Assembly: GCF_024199945.1 (NCBI RefSeq)
Contig: NZ_JANADP010000001.1
Span: 7,068,001 to 7,132,000 of the forward strand
DNA from: Bradyrhizobium sp. CCGUVB4N
GTDB taxonomy: Bacteria; Pseudomonadota; Alphaproteobacteria; Rhizobiales; Xanthobacteraceae
Length of the DNA stretch: 64,000 nucleotides
Direction: 5' to 3'
Part shown: positions 16,414 to 25,632 of the stretch, in pieces
How the letters are laid out: every line of letters starts with the position of its first letter
How positions within the stretch are numbered: the stretch's first letter is position 1
The notes under the pieces: generated by a model
What the model was told of the DNA's origin: nothing
The model's database searches: none
Seen by the model: the letters and a program-made list of their open reading frames with translations, nothing else
Program-made: the position numbers and the translations under genes

Positions 16414-16628
16414 AACGCACTCATCAGCAGATACATCGGCACCATCCCGCCGAGCGACAAGCCGTGTCCGGCGGAGCAGAGCACGTCCGCCGGGCCGCCC
16501 CCGAGCACGGCCGTCAGCACGGCCATGATCGCGAAGGTGGGCGTGGCCGCAAGACCCAGCCATCGGGCGAGGCGGGACGCGGCCTCCGTGCCGTCACGGC
16601 TGGTGCCGGCGGGATGGACCTCGCTCAC
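16347..16628 (-). CDS. Small membrane protein coupled to the DUF899 gene
   Basis: Reading from a GTG whose bases overlap the DUF899 stop (GTGA), this frame gives 93 residues. A short polar N-terminus is followed by two hydrophobic helices (ATPTFAIMAVLTAVLGGG and LGGMVPMYLLMSAFHSAAWL). I recognise no named family. The stop-start overlap and two well-formed membrane segments argue that it is real. The last 20 codons overlap the convergent acetyltransferase gene, and an earlier stop is absent, so the true C-terminus is as given. Confidence 0.65.
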   Translation of the reverse strand: MSEVHPAGTSRDGTEAASRLARWLGLAATPTFAIMAVLTAVLGGGPADVLCSAGHGLSLGGMVPMYLLMSAFHSAAWLRLISGSKNKAISVSS

Positions 16629-17401
16629 TGCGCGCCCGGCGTGCGGAGCGCGATCTCGCCGGCGTCCGAGACCTCGACCCATTTCTTGTCCGGCGCAGCA
16701 CCCGCCTCGTAGCTGTCGTTCCAGTTCCACCATTTGTAGGTCGGCGACTTCGGATAACCGGCCGGCGAATCCTCCCAGGGCTCCTGGCGGCCGAGCGGGG
16801 TGATGTCGAGATAGTTCCAGGTGCCGCCCATCTGTTCGTCGCCGCGGCTCTTGATCAGATAGGTGCGGAAGATGCGCGTGCCGTCGCGGTAGAACACGTT
16901 GGTGCCGTGCCACTCGCCGACGCCGAAATCGGCATCGAAACTGTCGGTGATGGTGACCCACGGAATGTTCCAGCCCATCCGCGCCTTCAGCCGCACGATG
17001 TCGGCTTGCGGCGCGCGCGAGGCAAACACCAGCGTGGTGTCGCGGGCGTTCAGATGGGAGACATGGGCGACCTGGTCGGCCACCATGGAGCAACCGCGGC
17101 AGGCGTGGTCAGGCCAGCCGAACACCCCCGGCTCGAAGAAGGCCCGGTAGAGGATGAGCTGCTTTCGGCCCTGGAACAGATCGAGCAGACTGGCCTTGCC
17201 CGAGGGCGCCTCGAATGCGTAGGTTTTGTCGACTTCCATCCACGGCATGCGCCGGCGTTCTGCGGCGAGTGCGTCGCGGGCGCGGGTATGCGCCTTTTCC
17301 TTCACGAGCAGTTGCTGACGGGCTGCCTCCCAGTCCTGCGGCGACACCACCGGCGGTGTTTGCATGGCGGCGTTAGTTCCTGCTTTTTCAACTGATGTCA
17401 T
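16625..17401 (-). CDS. DUF899 thioredoxin-fold protein
   Basis: The 258-residue protein belongs to the DUF899 (AhpC/TSA-like) family. It has RRMPWMEVDKTYAFE near residue 50, LFQGRKQLILYRAFFEP, a CxxC-like pair in HACRGCSMVADQ near 99, NARDTTLVFASRAP, and GTWNYLDITPLGRQE. The fold suggests a redox role, which is unproved for this family. Two adjacent ATGs (17404 and 17401) follow GGAGAG. It is divergent from the HTH regulator at 17504 and coupled to the small membrane gene downstream. Confidence 0.85.
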   Translation of the reverse strand: MTSVEKAGTNAAMQTPPVVSPQDWEAARQQLLVKEKAHTRARDALAAERRRMPWMEVDKTYAFEAPSGKASLLDLFQGRKQLILYRAFFEPGVFGWPDHACRGCSMVADQVAHVSHLNARDTTLVFASRAPQADIVRLKARMGWNIPWVTITDSFDADFGVGEWHGTNVFYRDGTRIFRTYLIKSRGDEQMGGTWNYLDITPLGRQEPWEDSPAGYPKSPTYKWWNWNDSYEAGAAPDKKWVEVSDAGEIALRTPGAQ

Positions 17402-17503
17402 CATGTCTCTCCAAACCTCTTGCTCACCGCACATCGTCGGCCGTGAGCGAGTTCTCGCACCGGACGAGGCCCCGGTGGGAGTAACAAGTGTGGCGGGATT
17501 TTC

Positions 17504-18724
17504 ATGGAGTCGCTGATCACGGCCGCCGCGCGCGCGTTGGAGGCCGGCGATCCCCTCGGCGCCCTGAACCGCGTCGCGCTGCGCAACGATGCGCCGTCGC
17601 TGGCGCTACGCGGCATCGCGATGGCGCAGCTCGGCGATCTCGCGAAGGCGAAGACACTGCTGCGCAGCGCCGCCCGCGCGTTCGGGCCGAGAGAGGCGGT
17701 CGCGCGCGCCAGATGCGTGGTGGCCGAGGCCGAGATCGCACTGGTCTCGCGCGACCTGAGCTGGCCAGCCAAGACGCTCGCAGCCGCACGTGCGACGCTC
17801 GCAAGCCATGGTGATCTCGCCAATGCCGCCCATGCCGGCCATATCGAGGCCCGTCGGCTGCTCCTGCTCGGACGGATCGACGAGGCCGAGCGCACGCTGG
17901 CCGAGATCGGCGCCTCCCCGCTGCCGCCTGCATCCCTTGTGGTGCGCGAGCTGGTGGTCGCCGGCATCGCCATCAGGCGGCTGAAAACCAGAGATGCGCG
18001 CGCCGCGCTCGACCGCGCCGGCAAGGCAGCGCTGCAAGCAAGAATCCCGGCGCTCGCAGCCGAGGTCGACAGCGCCAGCCTCGTCCTGAACACGCCTGCT
18101 GCGCGCCTGATCGCGCGCGGCGGCGAGCACCCGCTGCTGCTCGGCGAGGTCGAGAGACTGGCGACCTCGACGGCGCTCGTCGTCGACACCTTCCATCACG
18201 TCGTGCGCAGGCAAGGCACGGCCGTGTCGCTCGGAACGCGCCCCGTGCTGTTCGCGCTCGCCCGCCTGCTGGCGCAGGCATGGCCCGCCGATGTCTCGCG
18301 CGAGGCGCTGATATCGGGCGCGTTTGGGGCCAGGCACGTCGATGAGTCCCACCGCGCGCGCTTGCGCGTCGAGATCGGTCGGCTCCGCACCCAGCTCAAG
18401 CCGCTGGCCGAGATCAGCGCCACCAAGAATGGCTTTGAGCTGGCGCCGCGGAAAACGCGCGACGTCATCGTGCTGGCGCGGCCCGTCGAGGAGAAGCACG
18501 CCGCCGTGCTCGCCATTCTCGCCGACGGCGAGCCGTGGTCGAGCTCGGCGCTCGCGCTCGCGCTTGGCATGAGTGCACGCACGGTGCAGCGGGCGCTCGA
18601 AGAGCTGGCGCGCGCAAACAAGGTGCAGTCGTTCGGCCACGGACGGGCGCGCCGCTGGATGACCCCGCCGGTCCCCGGATTCCCGACAGGCTTGTTACTC
18701 CCCGGACCGCTCCTGAAGGCGTAG
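17504..18724 (+). CDS. TPR-like/winged-helix transcriptional regulator
   Basis: The 406-residue protein is made of Ala-rich paired helices resembling TPRs (about residues 1-200). A central region with the look of an OmpR/SARP-type DNA-binding fold follows (PVLFALARLLAQAWPADVSREALI...RLRVEIGRLR), then a C-terminal HTH (SSSALALALGMSARTVQRALEELARANKVQSFGHGRARRW). It is divergent from the DUF899 gene (102-base gap) and 27 bases upstream of the beta-propeller gene, so it may control either side. The ligand is unknown. Confidence 0.7.
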   Translation: MESLITAAARALEAGDPLGALNRVALRNDAPSLALRGIAMAQLGDLAKAKTLLRSAARAFGPREAVARARCVVAEAEIALVSRDLSWPAKTLAAARATLASHGDLANAAHAGHIEARRLLLLGRIDEAERTLAEIGASPLPPASLVVRELVVAGIAIRRLKTRDARAALDRAGKAALQARIPALAAEVDSASLVLNTPAARLIARGGEHPLLLGEVERLATSTALVVDTFHHVVRRQGTAVSLGTRPVLFALARLLAQAWPADVSREALISGAFGARHVDESHRARLRVEIGRLRTQLKPLAEISATKNGFELAPRKTRDVIVLARPVEEKHAAVLAILADGEPWSSSALALALGMSARTVQRALEELARANKVQSFGHGRARRWMTPPVPGFPTGLLLPGPLLKA

Positions 18725-18751
18725 ATTGGTCACATCACAGGGATCGAGCAG

Positions 18752-19390
18752 ATGAAGCGTTCCGCCGCAGAGATCGTCACGGAGTACGGGCCTTTCGAAG
18801 GCGTCGAGGCCGTGCATGGCGTCACCTATGACGGCACCCATGTCTGGTTCGCATCGGGCGACAAATTGAATGGCCTCGATCCGGCCAACGGCAAAATCGC
18901 GCGCTCGCTCGATGTCGCCGCACATGCGGGCACGGCGTTCGATGGCCGCCATTTGTTCCAGATCGCGGAGGATCGCATCCAGAAGATCGACGCCGCGACA
19001 GGCAAGGTGCTCGCCACGATCCCCGCGCCCGGTGGCGGCGGCGATTCCGGATTGGCCTGGGCCGAAGGCTCGCTCTGGGTCGGTCAGTATCGCGAGCGCA
19101 AGATCCATCAGATCGATCCCGACAGCGGCAAGATTCTCCGCACCATCGAGAGCAAGCGCTTCGTCACCGGGGTGACCTGGGTCGACGGCGAGCTCTGGCA
19201 TGGCACCTGGGAGGGCGAGGACAGCGATATCAGGCGGATCGATCCTGATACGGGCAAGGTGCTCGAGCAGCTCGACCTGCCGGCCGGGACGATGGTTTCG
19301 GGGCTGGAATCCGACGGCGGCGACCGCCTTTTCTGCGGCGGCGGCGACAGCGGCAAGGTGCGCGCGGTCCGCCGTCCCAGGCGGGGCTAG
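18752..19390 (+). CDS. Vgb/SMP-30-like beta-propeller protein
   Basis: The 212-residue protein is built of about five repeats of the form VxWVxGxLW...IxxIDPDTGKVLxxI (for example GLAWAEGSLWVGQYRERKIHQIDP and GVTWVDGELWHGTW). This is typical of cytoplasmic PQQ-like or virginiamycin-lyase-like propellers. No signal peptide is present and no catalytic residue can be assigned. It lies 27 bases after the regulator and is probably co-transcribed with it. Confidence 0.7.
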   Translation: MKRSAAEIVTEYGPFEGVEAVHGVTYDGTHVWFASGDKLNGLDPANGKIARSLDVAAHAGTAFDGRHLFQIAEDRIQKIDAATGKVLATIPAPGGGGDSGLAWAEGSLWVGQYRERKIHQIDPDSGKILRTIESKRFVTGVTWVDGELWHGTWEGEDSDIRRIDPDTGKVLEQLDLPAGTMVSGLESDGGDRLFCGGGDSGKVRAVRRPRRG

Positions 19391-19531
19391 CTGCGGGCTG
19401 GCCGCCCGAACAGAGGGACACCGCACAGCCGCAGCCGTTAACCGATTTGCCGCAATTCCACCCCACCGGTGCGCTCTAGCGCCCTCCTCGCCCGCCCTGT
19501 AAAATCCCCGTCGGGGCGGCTTGGGGGATTG

Positions 19532-21100
19532 ATGCGTCTGACGTTGAACTTGAAGACTGTCCTGATCGCCGTTGCGGTGCTCGCGGCGTCATTTTTCATC
19601 AGCCTGAAGGCAATGGATTGGCTGTCGCCGCGCGCGACCAATTCCGCGCCGCCGGTCGCGCAACTGCCGCCGCTGCCGCCGGTCTCGAAAAGCTCGATCG
19701 TGGTGGCGCCGGTGGCGATCGCGCTGTCGGCGATCCGGGAGCAGGCCGAGAAGGCCTCGCCGCGCAATTTTGCCGGCAAGGCCGAGAACCCGATCTCGCA
19801 GATTCTGCAGGACGCCGATATCGGCTGGACCGCCGCCCGCGGACCGATGTCGGCTGTCGGCGACAAGGACGTGCTGACGCTGTCGACGCCGATCACCGGC
19901 AAGCTGAACGTGACGGGATCGCTCTCGGCGAAAGCCACCGGCGCGCTCGGCGATGCGCTGGGCAGCGTGCTCGGCGGGGACGCGGCGAAACGGATCGGCG
20001 CCGTCAACATCAAGAATTTGAACGCCAGTGCCGAGATCAAGGGCAACGTGGTCGTCACCTCGCGCCCGAAGCTCGCGGCCGCCTGGCATCTCGAGCCGAA
20101 TTTGGGCGCACAGGTCAATCTCGGCGATACCAACCTCAACGTCGCCGGCGCCAAGGTCAACGTGCCGGCGCAGGTGAAGCCGCTGATCGACAAGACCGTC
20201 GGCGATCAGCTCAACGTCGTCTCGGAGCGCATCCGCAACGACCCCAGCCTGCGCGAGAACGCGAAGGTGCAATGGGCCAAGGCCTGCCGCTCGATCCCGC
20301 TGCAAGGCGGCGGCTCCTCGGCGGCGCTGCCGCCGCTCTGGCTCGAGATGAAGCCGACCCGCGCCATCGCGGCGCAGCCGCGCGTCGACGCGCAGAACGT
20401 GACGCTGCTGCTCGGCCTCGAGGCCGAGACGCGCGTGACGTCGTCACAGACCAAGCCGGACTGCCCGTTCCCCGACAAGATCTCGATCGTGCCGCCGACC
20501 GGCACCGGCGTGAACATCGGCGTTCCCATCGACGTGCCCTTCACCGAGATCAACAAGCTGATCGCGGCACAGATGGTCGGCCACACCTATCCCGAGGATG
20601 GCTCCGGTCCGGTCGAGGTCACGGTGAAGAGCGTCAACGTCGTGCCCTCCGGCGAGCGGCTGCTGATCTCGCTCTTGGTGCGCGCCAAGGAGAAGAAGAG
20701 CTGGCTCGGGCTCGGCGCCGAGGCGACCGTGCACATCTGGGGCCGGCCGATGCTCGACCAGGCCCAGCAGACGCTGCGGCTCGCCGACATCCAGCTCGCG
20801 GTAGAGTCCGAAGCGGCCTTCGGGCTGCTTGGTGCAGCCGCCCGCGCGGTGGTGCCGCAGATGCAGCAGGCGCTGGTGCAGAAGGCGACGCTCGACCTGA
20901 AGCCGATCGCCGCCAACGCGCGCGAGAAGATCGCAGGCGTCATCGCCGACTTCCAGAAGAGCGAGGACGGCGTCAAGGTCGAGGCCAATATCAGCAGCCT
21001 GACGCTGGCCGACATCGCCTTCGATTCCAAGACGCTGCGCGTGGTCGCGGAAGCCGGCGGCACACTCAACGTGTACGTGACGAAGCTGTCGGGGATGTAG
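19532..21100 (+). CDS. DUF4403 family protein
   Basis: The 522-residue protein has an N-terminal membrane anchor (LKTVLIAVAVLAASFFISLKA) followed by a large extracytoplasmic region matching DUF4403. Signatures are SSIVVAPVAIALSAIREQAE, GWTAARGPMSA, W-P-L-W-L-E-M-K-P spacing, VNIGVPIDVPFTEINKLI, and a C-terminal YVTKLSGM. DUF4403 resembles lipid- or membrane-binding BPI/SMP-like folds, but no role is proved. I chose ATG 19532 after GGGGGA. Confidence 0.8.
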   Translation: MRLTLNLKTVLIAVAVLAASFFISLKAMDWLSPRATNSAPPVAQLPPLPPVSKSSIVVAPVAIALSAIREQAEKASPRNFAGKAENPISQILQDADIGWTAARGPMSAVGDKDVLTLSTPITGKLNVTGSLSAKATGALGDALGSVLGGDAAKRIGAVNIKNLNASAEIKGNVVVTSRPKLAAAWHLEPNLGAQVNLGDTNLNVAGAKVNVPAQVKPLIDKTVGDQLNVVSERIRNDPSLRENAKVQWAKACRSIPLQGGGSSAALPPLWLEMKPTRAIAAQPRVDAQNVTLLLGLEAETRVTSSQTKPDCPFPDKISIVPPTGTGVNIGVPIDVPFTEINKLIAAQMVGHTYPEDGSGPVEVTVKSVNVVPSGERLLISLLVRAKEKKSWLGLGAEATVHIWGRPMLDQAQQTLRLADIQLAVESEAAFGLLGAAARAVVPQMQQALVQKATLDLKPIAANAREKIAGVIADFQKSEDGVKVEANISSLTLADIAFDSKTLRVVAEAGGTLNVYVTKLSGM

Positions 21101-21235
21101 CGCGCGTTCCTGCACGGAATCCGCGCTGTCCTGATCGCTTCCGCCGCTGGCATTCTCGTCGGAGGGTGCTAAGCTGCCCGTCGCAACCTCGGATGAGGTG
21201 CTGACAGCGGCAGTTGAGTGGGGCGCGAAGACGAT

Positions 21236-22339
21236 ATGGAAGCCGGCATGGTCACGCCCGCACTGGTGCGGTTTTCCGGCATTCAGAAAACCTATGATGG
21301 CGAGCATCTCGTGGTGAAGAACCTCGATCTCGACATCAAGAAGGGCGAGTTCATCACCCTGCTCGGCCCGTCGGGCTCGGGCAAGACGACCACGCTGATG
21401 ATGCTGGCGGGCTTCGAGGTTCCGACCCACGGCGAGATCTACCTCGCGGAACGGCCGATCAAGAACATGCCGCCGCACAAGCGCGACATCGGCATGGTGT
21501 TCCAGAACTATGCCCTGTTTCCGCACCTGACGATCGAGGAGAACGTCGCCTTTCCGCTGTCCGTCCGCAAGGTCGGCAAGGCGGACACGCAGGCGCGCGT
21601 CAAGGCGGCGCTGCGCATGATCAAGATGGAAACCATGGCGCAGCGGCGGCCCGGGCAACTGTCCGGCGGCCAGCAGCAGCGCGTGGCGCTGGCCCGCGCG
21701 CTGGTCTTCAACCCGCAGCTCGTGCTGATGGACGAGCCGCTGGGCGCGCTGGACAAGCGACTGCGCGAGCAGATGCAGCTGGAGATCAAGCAGCTGCACG
21801 AGACGATGGGCATCACCGTCGTCTATGTCACCCACGACCAGAGCGAAGCGCTCACCATGTCGGACCGCATCGCCGTGTTCAACGACGGCATCGTGCAGCA
21901 GATCGACCGTCCCGATGCGCTGTATGAGCACCCTGTCAACAGCTTCGTCGCCAACTTCGTCGGCGAGAACAATGTGCTGGCCGGCACCGTGGAGACGATC
22001 GAGCAGGACTATTGCCGTGTCGCGCTGGCGGCCGGCGGCGCCGTCATGGCGCGTGCGGTCAACGTGTCGGGCGCAGGCGCATCGACCTCCCTGTCGGTCC
22101 GGCCGGAGCGGATCGCCATTATCCCTGATGGCGCCTCCGGCGACGGACCGAACCGGCTGCCGGCCAAGGTGCAGAACACAATCTATCTCGGCGATCACGC
22201 GCTGGCTGTGCTCGATGTCGCCGGCAACGCCGAATTCATGGTCAAGCTTCAACCGGGGGCGCATGATAGCCTGAGGCCTGGCGAGAATGTCTTCGTCACC
22301 TTCCGCCCCGAGGACTGCCTCGCCCTCGATCCCGTCTGA
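21236..22339 (+). CDS. ABC transporter ATP-binding protein (PotA-like)
   Basis: This protein of about 367 residues has Walker A GPSGSGKTT, Q-loop VFQNYALFPH, signature LSGGQQQRVALARAL, Walker B VLMDEPLGALD, the His switch YVTHDQ, and a C-terminal TOBE-type domain that begins after FVGENNVLAG. It drives uptake through the two permeases at 23484 and 24743. The gene order ATPase, binding protein, permease, permease is typical of polyamine/putrescine-type (CUT1-like) importers. ATG 21236 and 21248 and GTG 21218 are possible starts. Confidence 0.92.
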   Translation: MEAGMVTPALVRFSGIQKTYDGEHLVVKNLDLDIKKGEFITLLGPSGSGKTTTLMMLAGFEVPTHGEIYLAERPIKNMPPHKRDIGMVFQNYALFPHLTIEENVAFPLSVRKVGKADTQARVKAALRMIKMETMAQRRPGQLSGGQQQRVALARALVFNPQLVLMDEPLGALDKRLREQMQLEIKQLHETMGITVVYVTHDQSEALTMSDRIAVFNDGIVQQIDRPDALYEHPVNSFVANFVGENNVLAGTVETIEQDYCRVALAAGGAVMARAVNVSGAGASTSLSVRPERIAIIPDGASGDGPNRLPAKVQNTIYLGDHALAVLDVAGNAEFMVKLQPGAHDSLRPGENVFVTFRPEDCLALDPV

Positions 22340-22402
22340 TCCGACCAACGCACTGCAATCGATCGACTCAATGCAAACGCAGATGAAGAAGGAACAAGGA
22401 CC

Positions 22403-23461
22403 ATGCTGAAGCGCAAGATTGGCAAGATTGCTCTGGGTTTCGCCGCGGCGTTCAGCGCCAGCGCCGCGCTGGCCACGTTCGCGCAGGCGCGCGACCTCAC
22501 CGTCGTGTCGTGGGGCGGCGCCTATCAGGACGCCCAGAAGAAGGTCTATTTCGAGCCATTCAAGAAGACAGCCGGCGTTGCCATGAACGACGAGTCCTGG
22601 GACGGCGGCGTCGGCGTGTTGCGCGCCAAGGTCCAGGGTGGCGCCGCCACCTGGGACCTCGTCCAGGTCGAGAGCGACGAGCTCGCGGTCGGCTGCGAGG
22701 AAGGCCTGTTCGAGAAGCTCGACTATTCCAAGATTGGCGGCGAGGCCGCTTATATCCAGCCGTCGGTCAATCCCTGCGGCGTCGGGGCCATTCTCTATGA
22801 TTTCGTGCTCGGCTACGACAAGGACAAGCTGAAGGACGCCCCCAAGGGCTGGGCTGACTTCTTCGACACCAAGAAGATCCCGGGCAAGCGCGCCCTGCGT
22901 CAGGGTCCGAAGACCACGCTCGAGATCGCGCTGATGGCCGACGGCGTCCCGCCGAAGGACGTCTACAAGGTGCTGGCGACCGACGAGGGCGTGGATCGCG
23001 CATTCAAGAAACTCGACACCATCAAGGGCGACCTCGTCTGGTGGAAGGCCGGCGCCCAGCCGCCGCAATTGCTCGCCTCCGGCGAAGTGGCGATGACATC
23101 GGTCTACAATGGCCGCATCGACACCGCGAACAAGAACGAGAAGAAGAACTTTGGCATGGTGTGGGACGGCGCGCTCTTCACCCTCGACAGCTGGGTCATC
23201 CTGAAGGGCAGCCCGAACAAGGACGCGGCCTACAAATTCCTGGACTTCGCCGGCAAGGCGGAGAACCAGTCGAAGCTGTCGGAGAACATTGCCTACGGCA
23301 CCTCGAACAAGGACGCCGCCGGTCTGATCCAGCCGGCCGTCCTGAAGGACCTGCCGACAGCGCCTGACAACATCAAGAACGCGGTCGAGATCAACGTGGC
23401 CTTCTGGCTCGAGAACATCGACAAGCTGACCGAGCGCTTCAACAAATGGGCCGCGAAGTAG
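22403..23461 (+). CDS. ABC transporter substrate-binding protein (PotD-like)
   Basis: The 352-residue protein has a signal peptide (cleavage after FAQA near residue 29) and the extracellular solute-binding fold of the PotD/PotF type: LTVVSWGGAYQDAQ at the mature N-terminus, WDLVQVESDEL, and GWADFFDTKKIPGKRAL. It should capture the substrate in the periplasm and hand it to the permeases. Polyamine, opine or a similar cation is a guess from family. It is preceded by AAGGAACAAGG and lies 63 bases after the ATPase gene. Confidence 0.9.
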   Translation: MLKRKIGKIALGFAAAFSASAALATFAQARDLTVVSWGGAYQDAQKKVYFEPFKKTAGVAMNDESWDGGVGVLRAKVQGGAATWDLVQVESDELAVGCEEGLFEKLDYSKIGGEAAYIQPSVNPCGVGAILYDFVLGYDKDKLKDAPKGWADFFDTKKIPGKRALRQGPKTTLEIALMADGVPPKDVYKVLATDEGVDRAFKKLDTIKGDLVWWKAGAQPPQLLASGEVAMTSVYNGRIDTANKNEKKNFGMVWDGALFTLDSWVILKGSPNKDAAYKFLDFAGKAENQSKLSENIAYGTSNKDAAGLIQPAVLKDLPTAPDNIKNAVEINVAFWLENIDKLTERFNKWAAK

Positions 23462-23483
23462 CGCGGCCTGCAAGGCCCGATTC

Positions 23484-24746
23484 ATGACGGATGCGCTTCT
23501 GACCGGCGCCAATGCGTCGACCAACGTGCCGCTCAAGCGCCGATTGAGGCGCGCGGAGCGGACACGCCAGGTCAAGGCATTGGCGCTGGTGCTGCCGCTT
23601 CTCGTCTTTCTGCTCTTCACCTTTGCGGGCCCGATCGCCGGCATGCTGTGGCGCGCGATCGATGACCGGGAGGTCCGCCAGGCCTTGCCGCAAACCGTCG
23701 CGGCTCTCGCTAGCTGGGACGGCAAGGACCTGCCTGACGAGAAAGCCTACGCGGCGCTGGCGAGCGACATCGTGGCGGCACGCGCCGCCGGCACCATCGC
23801 CATCGCGGCCAAACGACTCAATTACGCCCTGAACGGCTTTCGCACGATCCTGACCAGCACGGCACGCAATCTGAAGACTGTGCCGGAGCCCGGCACCGCG
23901 AAGGAGACGCTCGGCAAGATCAATCCGGCCTGGCGCGAGCGCACCACCTGGACGACGATCAAGGATGCGGGTGGCCCAGTCACCGGCTTCTACCTTCTGG
24001 CGGCGCTCGACCTGACACGGAACGTGGACGGCGCGATCGTCGCGGCCGCGCCGGATCAGGCGATCTACCGCGATGTCTTCGCCCGCACCTTCCTGATCAG
24101 CCTCGGTGTCACCGCGCTCTGCCTGATCCTCGGCTTCCCGGTCGCTTACCTGCTGGCGACGCTGCCGCCGGGCCGATCGAACCTGCTGATGATCTTCGTG
24201 CTGCTGCCGTTCTGGACATCGCTGCTGGTGCGCACCTGCGCCTGGATCGTGCTGCTGCAGAGCAACGGCGTCGTCAACGACAGCCTGCACTGGCTCGGCA
24301 TCATCGACGCGCCGCTGCGCCTGATCTACAACCGCTTCGGTGTCTGCGTGGCGATGACCCACGTGCTGCTGCCGTTCATGATCCTGCCGCTGTACAGCAG
24401 CATGAAGGCGATCTCGCCGGCTTACATGCGGGCCGCCGCCTCGCTCGGTGCACCACCCCTCACCGCCTTCCTGCGCATCTACCTGCCGCAAACCCTGCCC
24501 GGCATCGGCGCGGGAAGCCTGCTCGTCTTCATCCTCGCGCTCGGCTACTACATCACGCCTGCCCTGGTCGGCGGCGCCGCCGACCAGATGATCAGCTACT
24601 TCATCGCGCTCTACACGACCGAGACCGCCAATTGGGGCCTCGCTTCGGCGCTCGGTGCCGTGCTGCTGCTGGCGACCATTCTGCTCGCTCTCGTCTACGG
24701 CAAGCTGGTGCAGGGCCAGCAGGTCACGGGAGGGATGAAGAATTGA
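23484..24746 (+). CDS. ABC transporter permease (PotB-like)
   Basis: The 420-residue protein is longer than usual PotB (about 290). One membrane segment (VKALALVLPLLVFLLFTFAGPIAG) is followed by about 145 mainly polar residues that should lie outside, then the permease core. The core ends with the EAA-like loop AAASLGAPPLTAFLRIYLPQTLPG that contacts the ATPase. Extended first loops are seen in this permease subfamily. Its stop overlaps the TTG of the next gene. Confidence 0.9.
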   Translation: MTDALLTGANASTNVPLKRRLRRAERTRQVKALALVLPLLVFLLFTFAGPIAGMLWRAIDDREVRQALPQTVAALASWDGKDLPDEKAYAALASDIVAARAAGTIAIAAKRLNYALNGFRTILTSTARNLKTVPEPGTAKETLGKINPAWRERTTWTTIKDAGGPVTGFYLLAALDLTRNVDGAIVAAAPDQAIYRDVFARTFLISLGVTALCLILGFPVAYLLATLPPGRSNLLMIFVLLPFWTSLLVRTCAWIVLLQSNGVVNDSLHWLGIIDAPLRLIYNRFGVCVAMTHVLLPFMILPLYSSMKAISPAYMRAAASLGAPPLTAFLRIYLPQTLPGIGAGSLLVFILALGYYITPALVGGAADQMISYFIALYTTETANWGLASALGAVLLLATILLALVYGKLVQGQQVTGGMKN

Positions 24747-25573
24747 GCGACAGTCCTTCCCTCCGCACGCCCAGCCAGCGTATCGCATGGACCTCGACCA
24801 TCGTCATCTCGACGCTGGTGTTCATCTTCCTGATCGCCCCCATCCTTGCGATCATGCCGCTGTCCTTCAGCTCGGGCTCGTACCTGACCTATCCGCTGCC
24901 GGGCCTCTCCTTGCGCTGGTACGACGATTTCATCAATTCGCCGCGCTGGATGAATTCGCTGAAGAACAGCATGATCATCGGCGTCGCCTCGACGCTGCTG
25001 TCGATGGTGCTCGGCACGCTGGCAGCTCTCGGCCTCGCGCAATGGAAGAGCCGGTTCAAGCCGCTGGTGCTGGCTTTCGTGCTGTCGCCGGTCGTCGTGC
25101 CCGGTGTGATCACGGCGGTCGGCCTCTATTTCTTCTTCGCGCCGATCGGACTGACCGGCAGCTATCTCGGACTGATCCTGGCTCACACGGCGCTCGCGAC
25201 GCCCTTCGTGGTGATCACGGTCGGCGCGACATTGCAGAGCTTCGACACCAACCTCGCACGCGCCGCCGCCTCGCTCGGCGCCTCACCGCTCGAAGCGTTC
25301 CGCCGCGTGATCCTGCCGCTGATCCTGCCGGGACTGGCGTCGGGCGCGCTGTTCGCCTTCGCGACCAGCTTTGACGAGGTGGTGATCGTGCTGTTCATGG
25401 CAGGGCCAGAACAACGCACACTGCCGCGCGAAATGTTCAGCGGCATCCGCGAGAACATCAGCCCGACCATCACCGCCGCCGCGGTGATCCTGACCACGGT
25501 CTCGGTCATCCTGCTCGCGACGCTCGAAGGCCTGCGCCGGCGCAACGAACGGCTCAAGGGTGGTAGCGGCTGA
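24743..25573 (+). CDS. ABC transporter permease (PotC-like)
   Basis: This 276-residue protein has six membrane segments and the EAA loop AAASLGASPLEAFRRVILPLILPG near residue 175. I infer a TTG start at 24743, overlapping the PotB stop (TTGA), because the GGGAGG 8-10 bases upstream is well placed and no ATG occurs before the conserved region. Co-translation with the other permease would keep the pair in balance. The protein ends the importer operon; no terminator is evident in the 59 bases before the convergent caspase-like gene. Confidence 0.88.
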   Translation: MSDSPSLRTPSQRIAWTSTIVISTLVFIFLIAPILAIMPLSFSSGSYLTYPLPGLSLRWYDDFINSPRWMNSLKNSMIIGVASTLLSMVLGTLAALGLAQWKSRFKPLVLAFVLSPVVVPGVITAVGLYFFFAPIGLTGSYLGLILAHTALATPFVVITVGATLQSFDTNLARAAASLGASPLEAFRRVILPLILPGLASGALFAFATSFDEVVIVLFMAGPEQRTLPREMFSGIRENISPTITAAAVILTTVSVILLATLEGLRRRNERLKGGSG

Positions 25574-25632
25574 GCGACGGCCAATACCAGCAGCCTTGAC
25601 CGACAGAGCTTTCGGGAGAAGGGCGAGCGCTC

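Noticed and set aside
20444..23725. Very long open frame on the minus strand across the DUF4403 and ABC importer genes
   Set aside because: It is antisense to well-supported proteins and arises from high GC and codon bias. The translation has no domain and is rich in Arg, Gly, Asp and Val in the way such shadows are.
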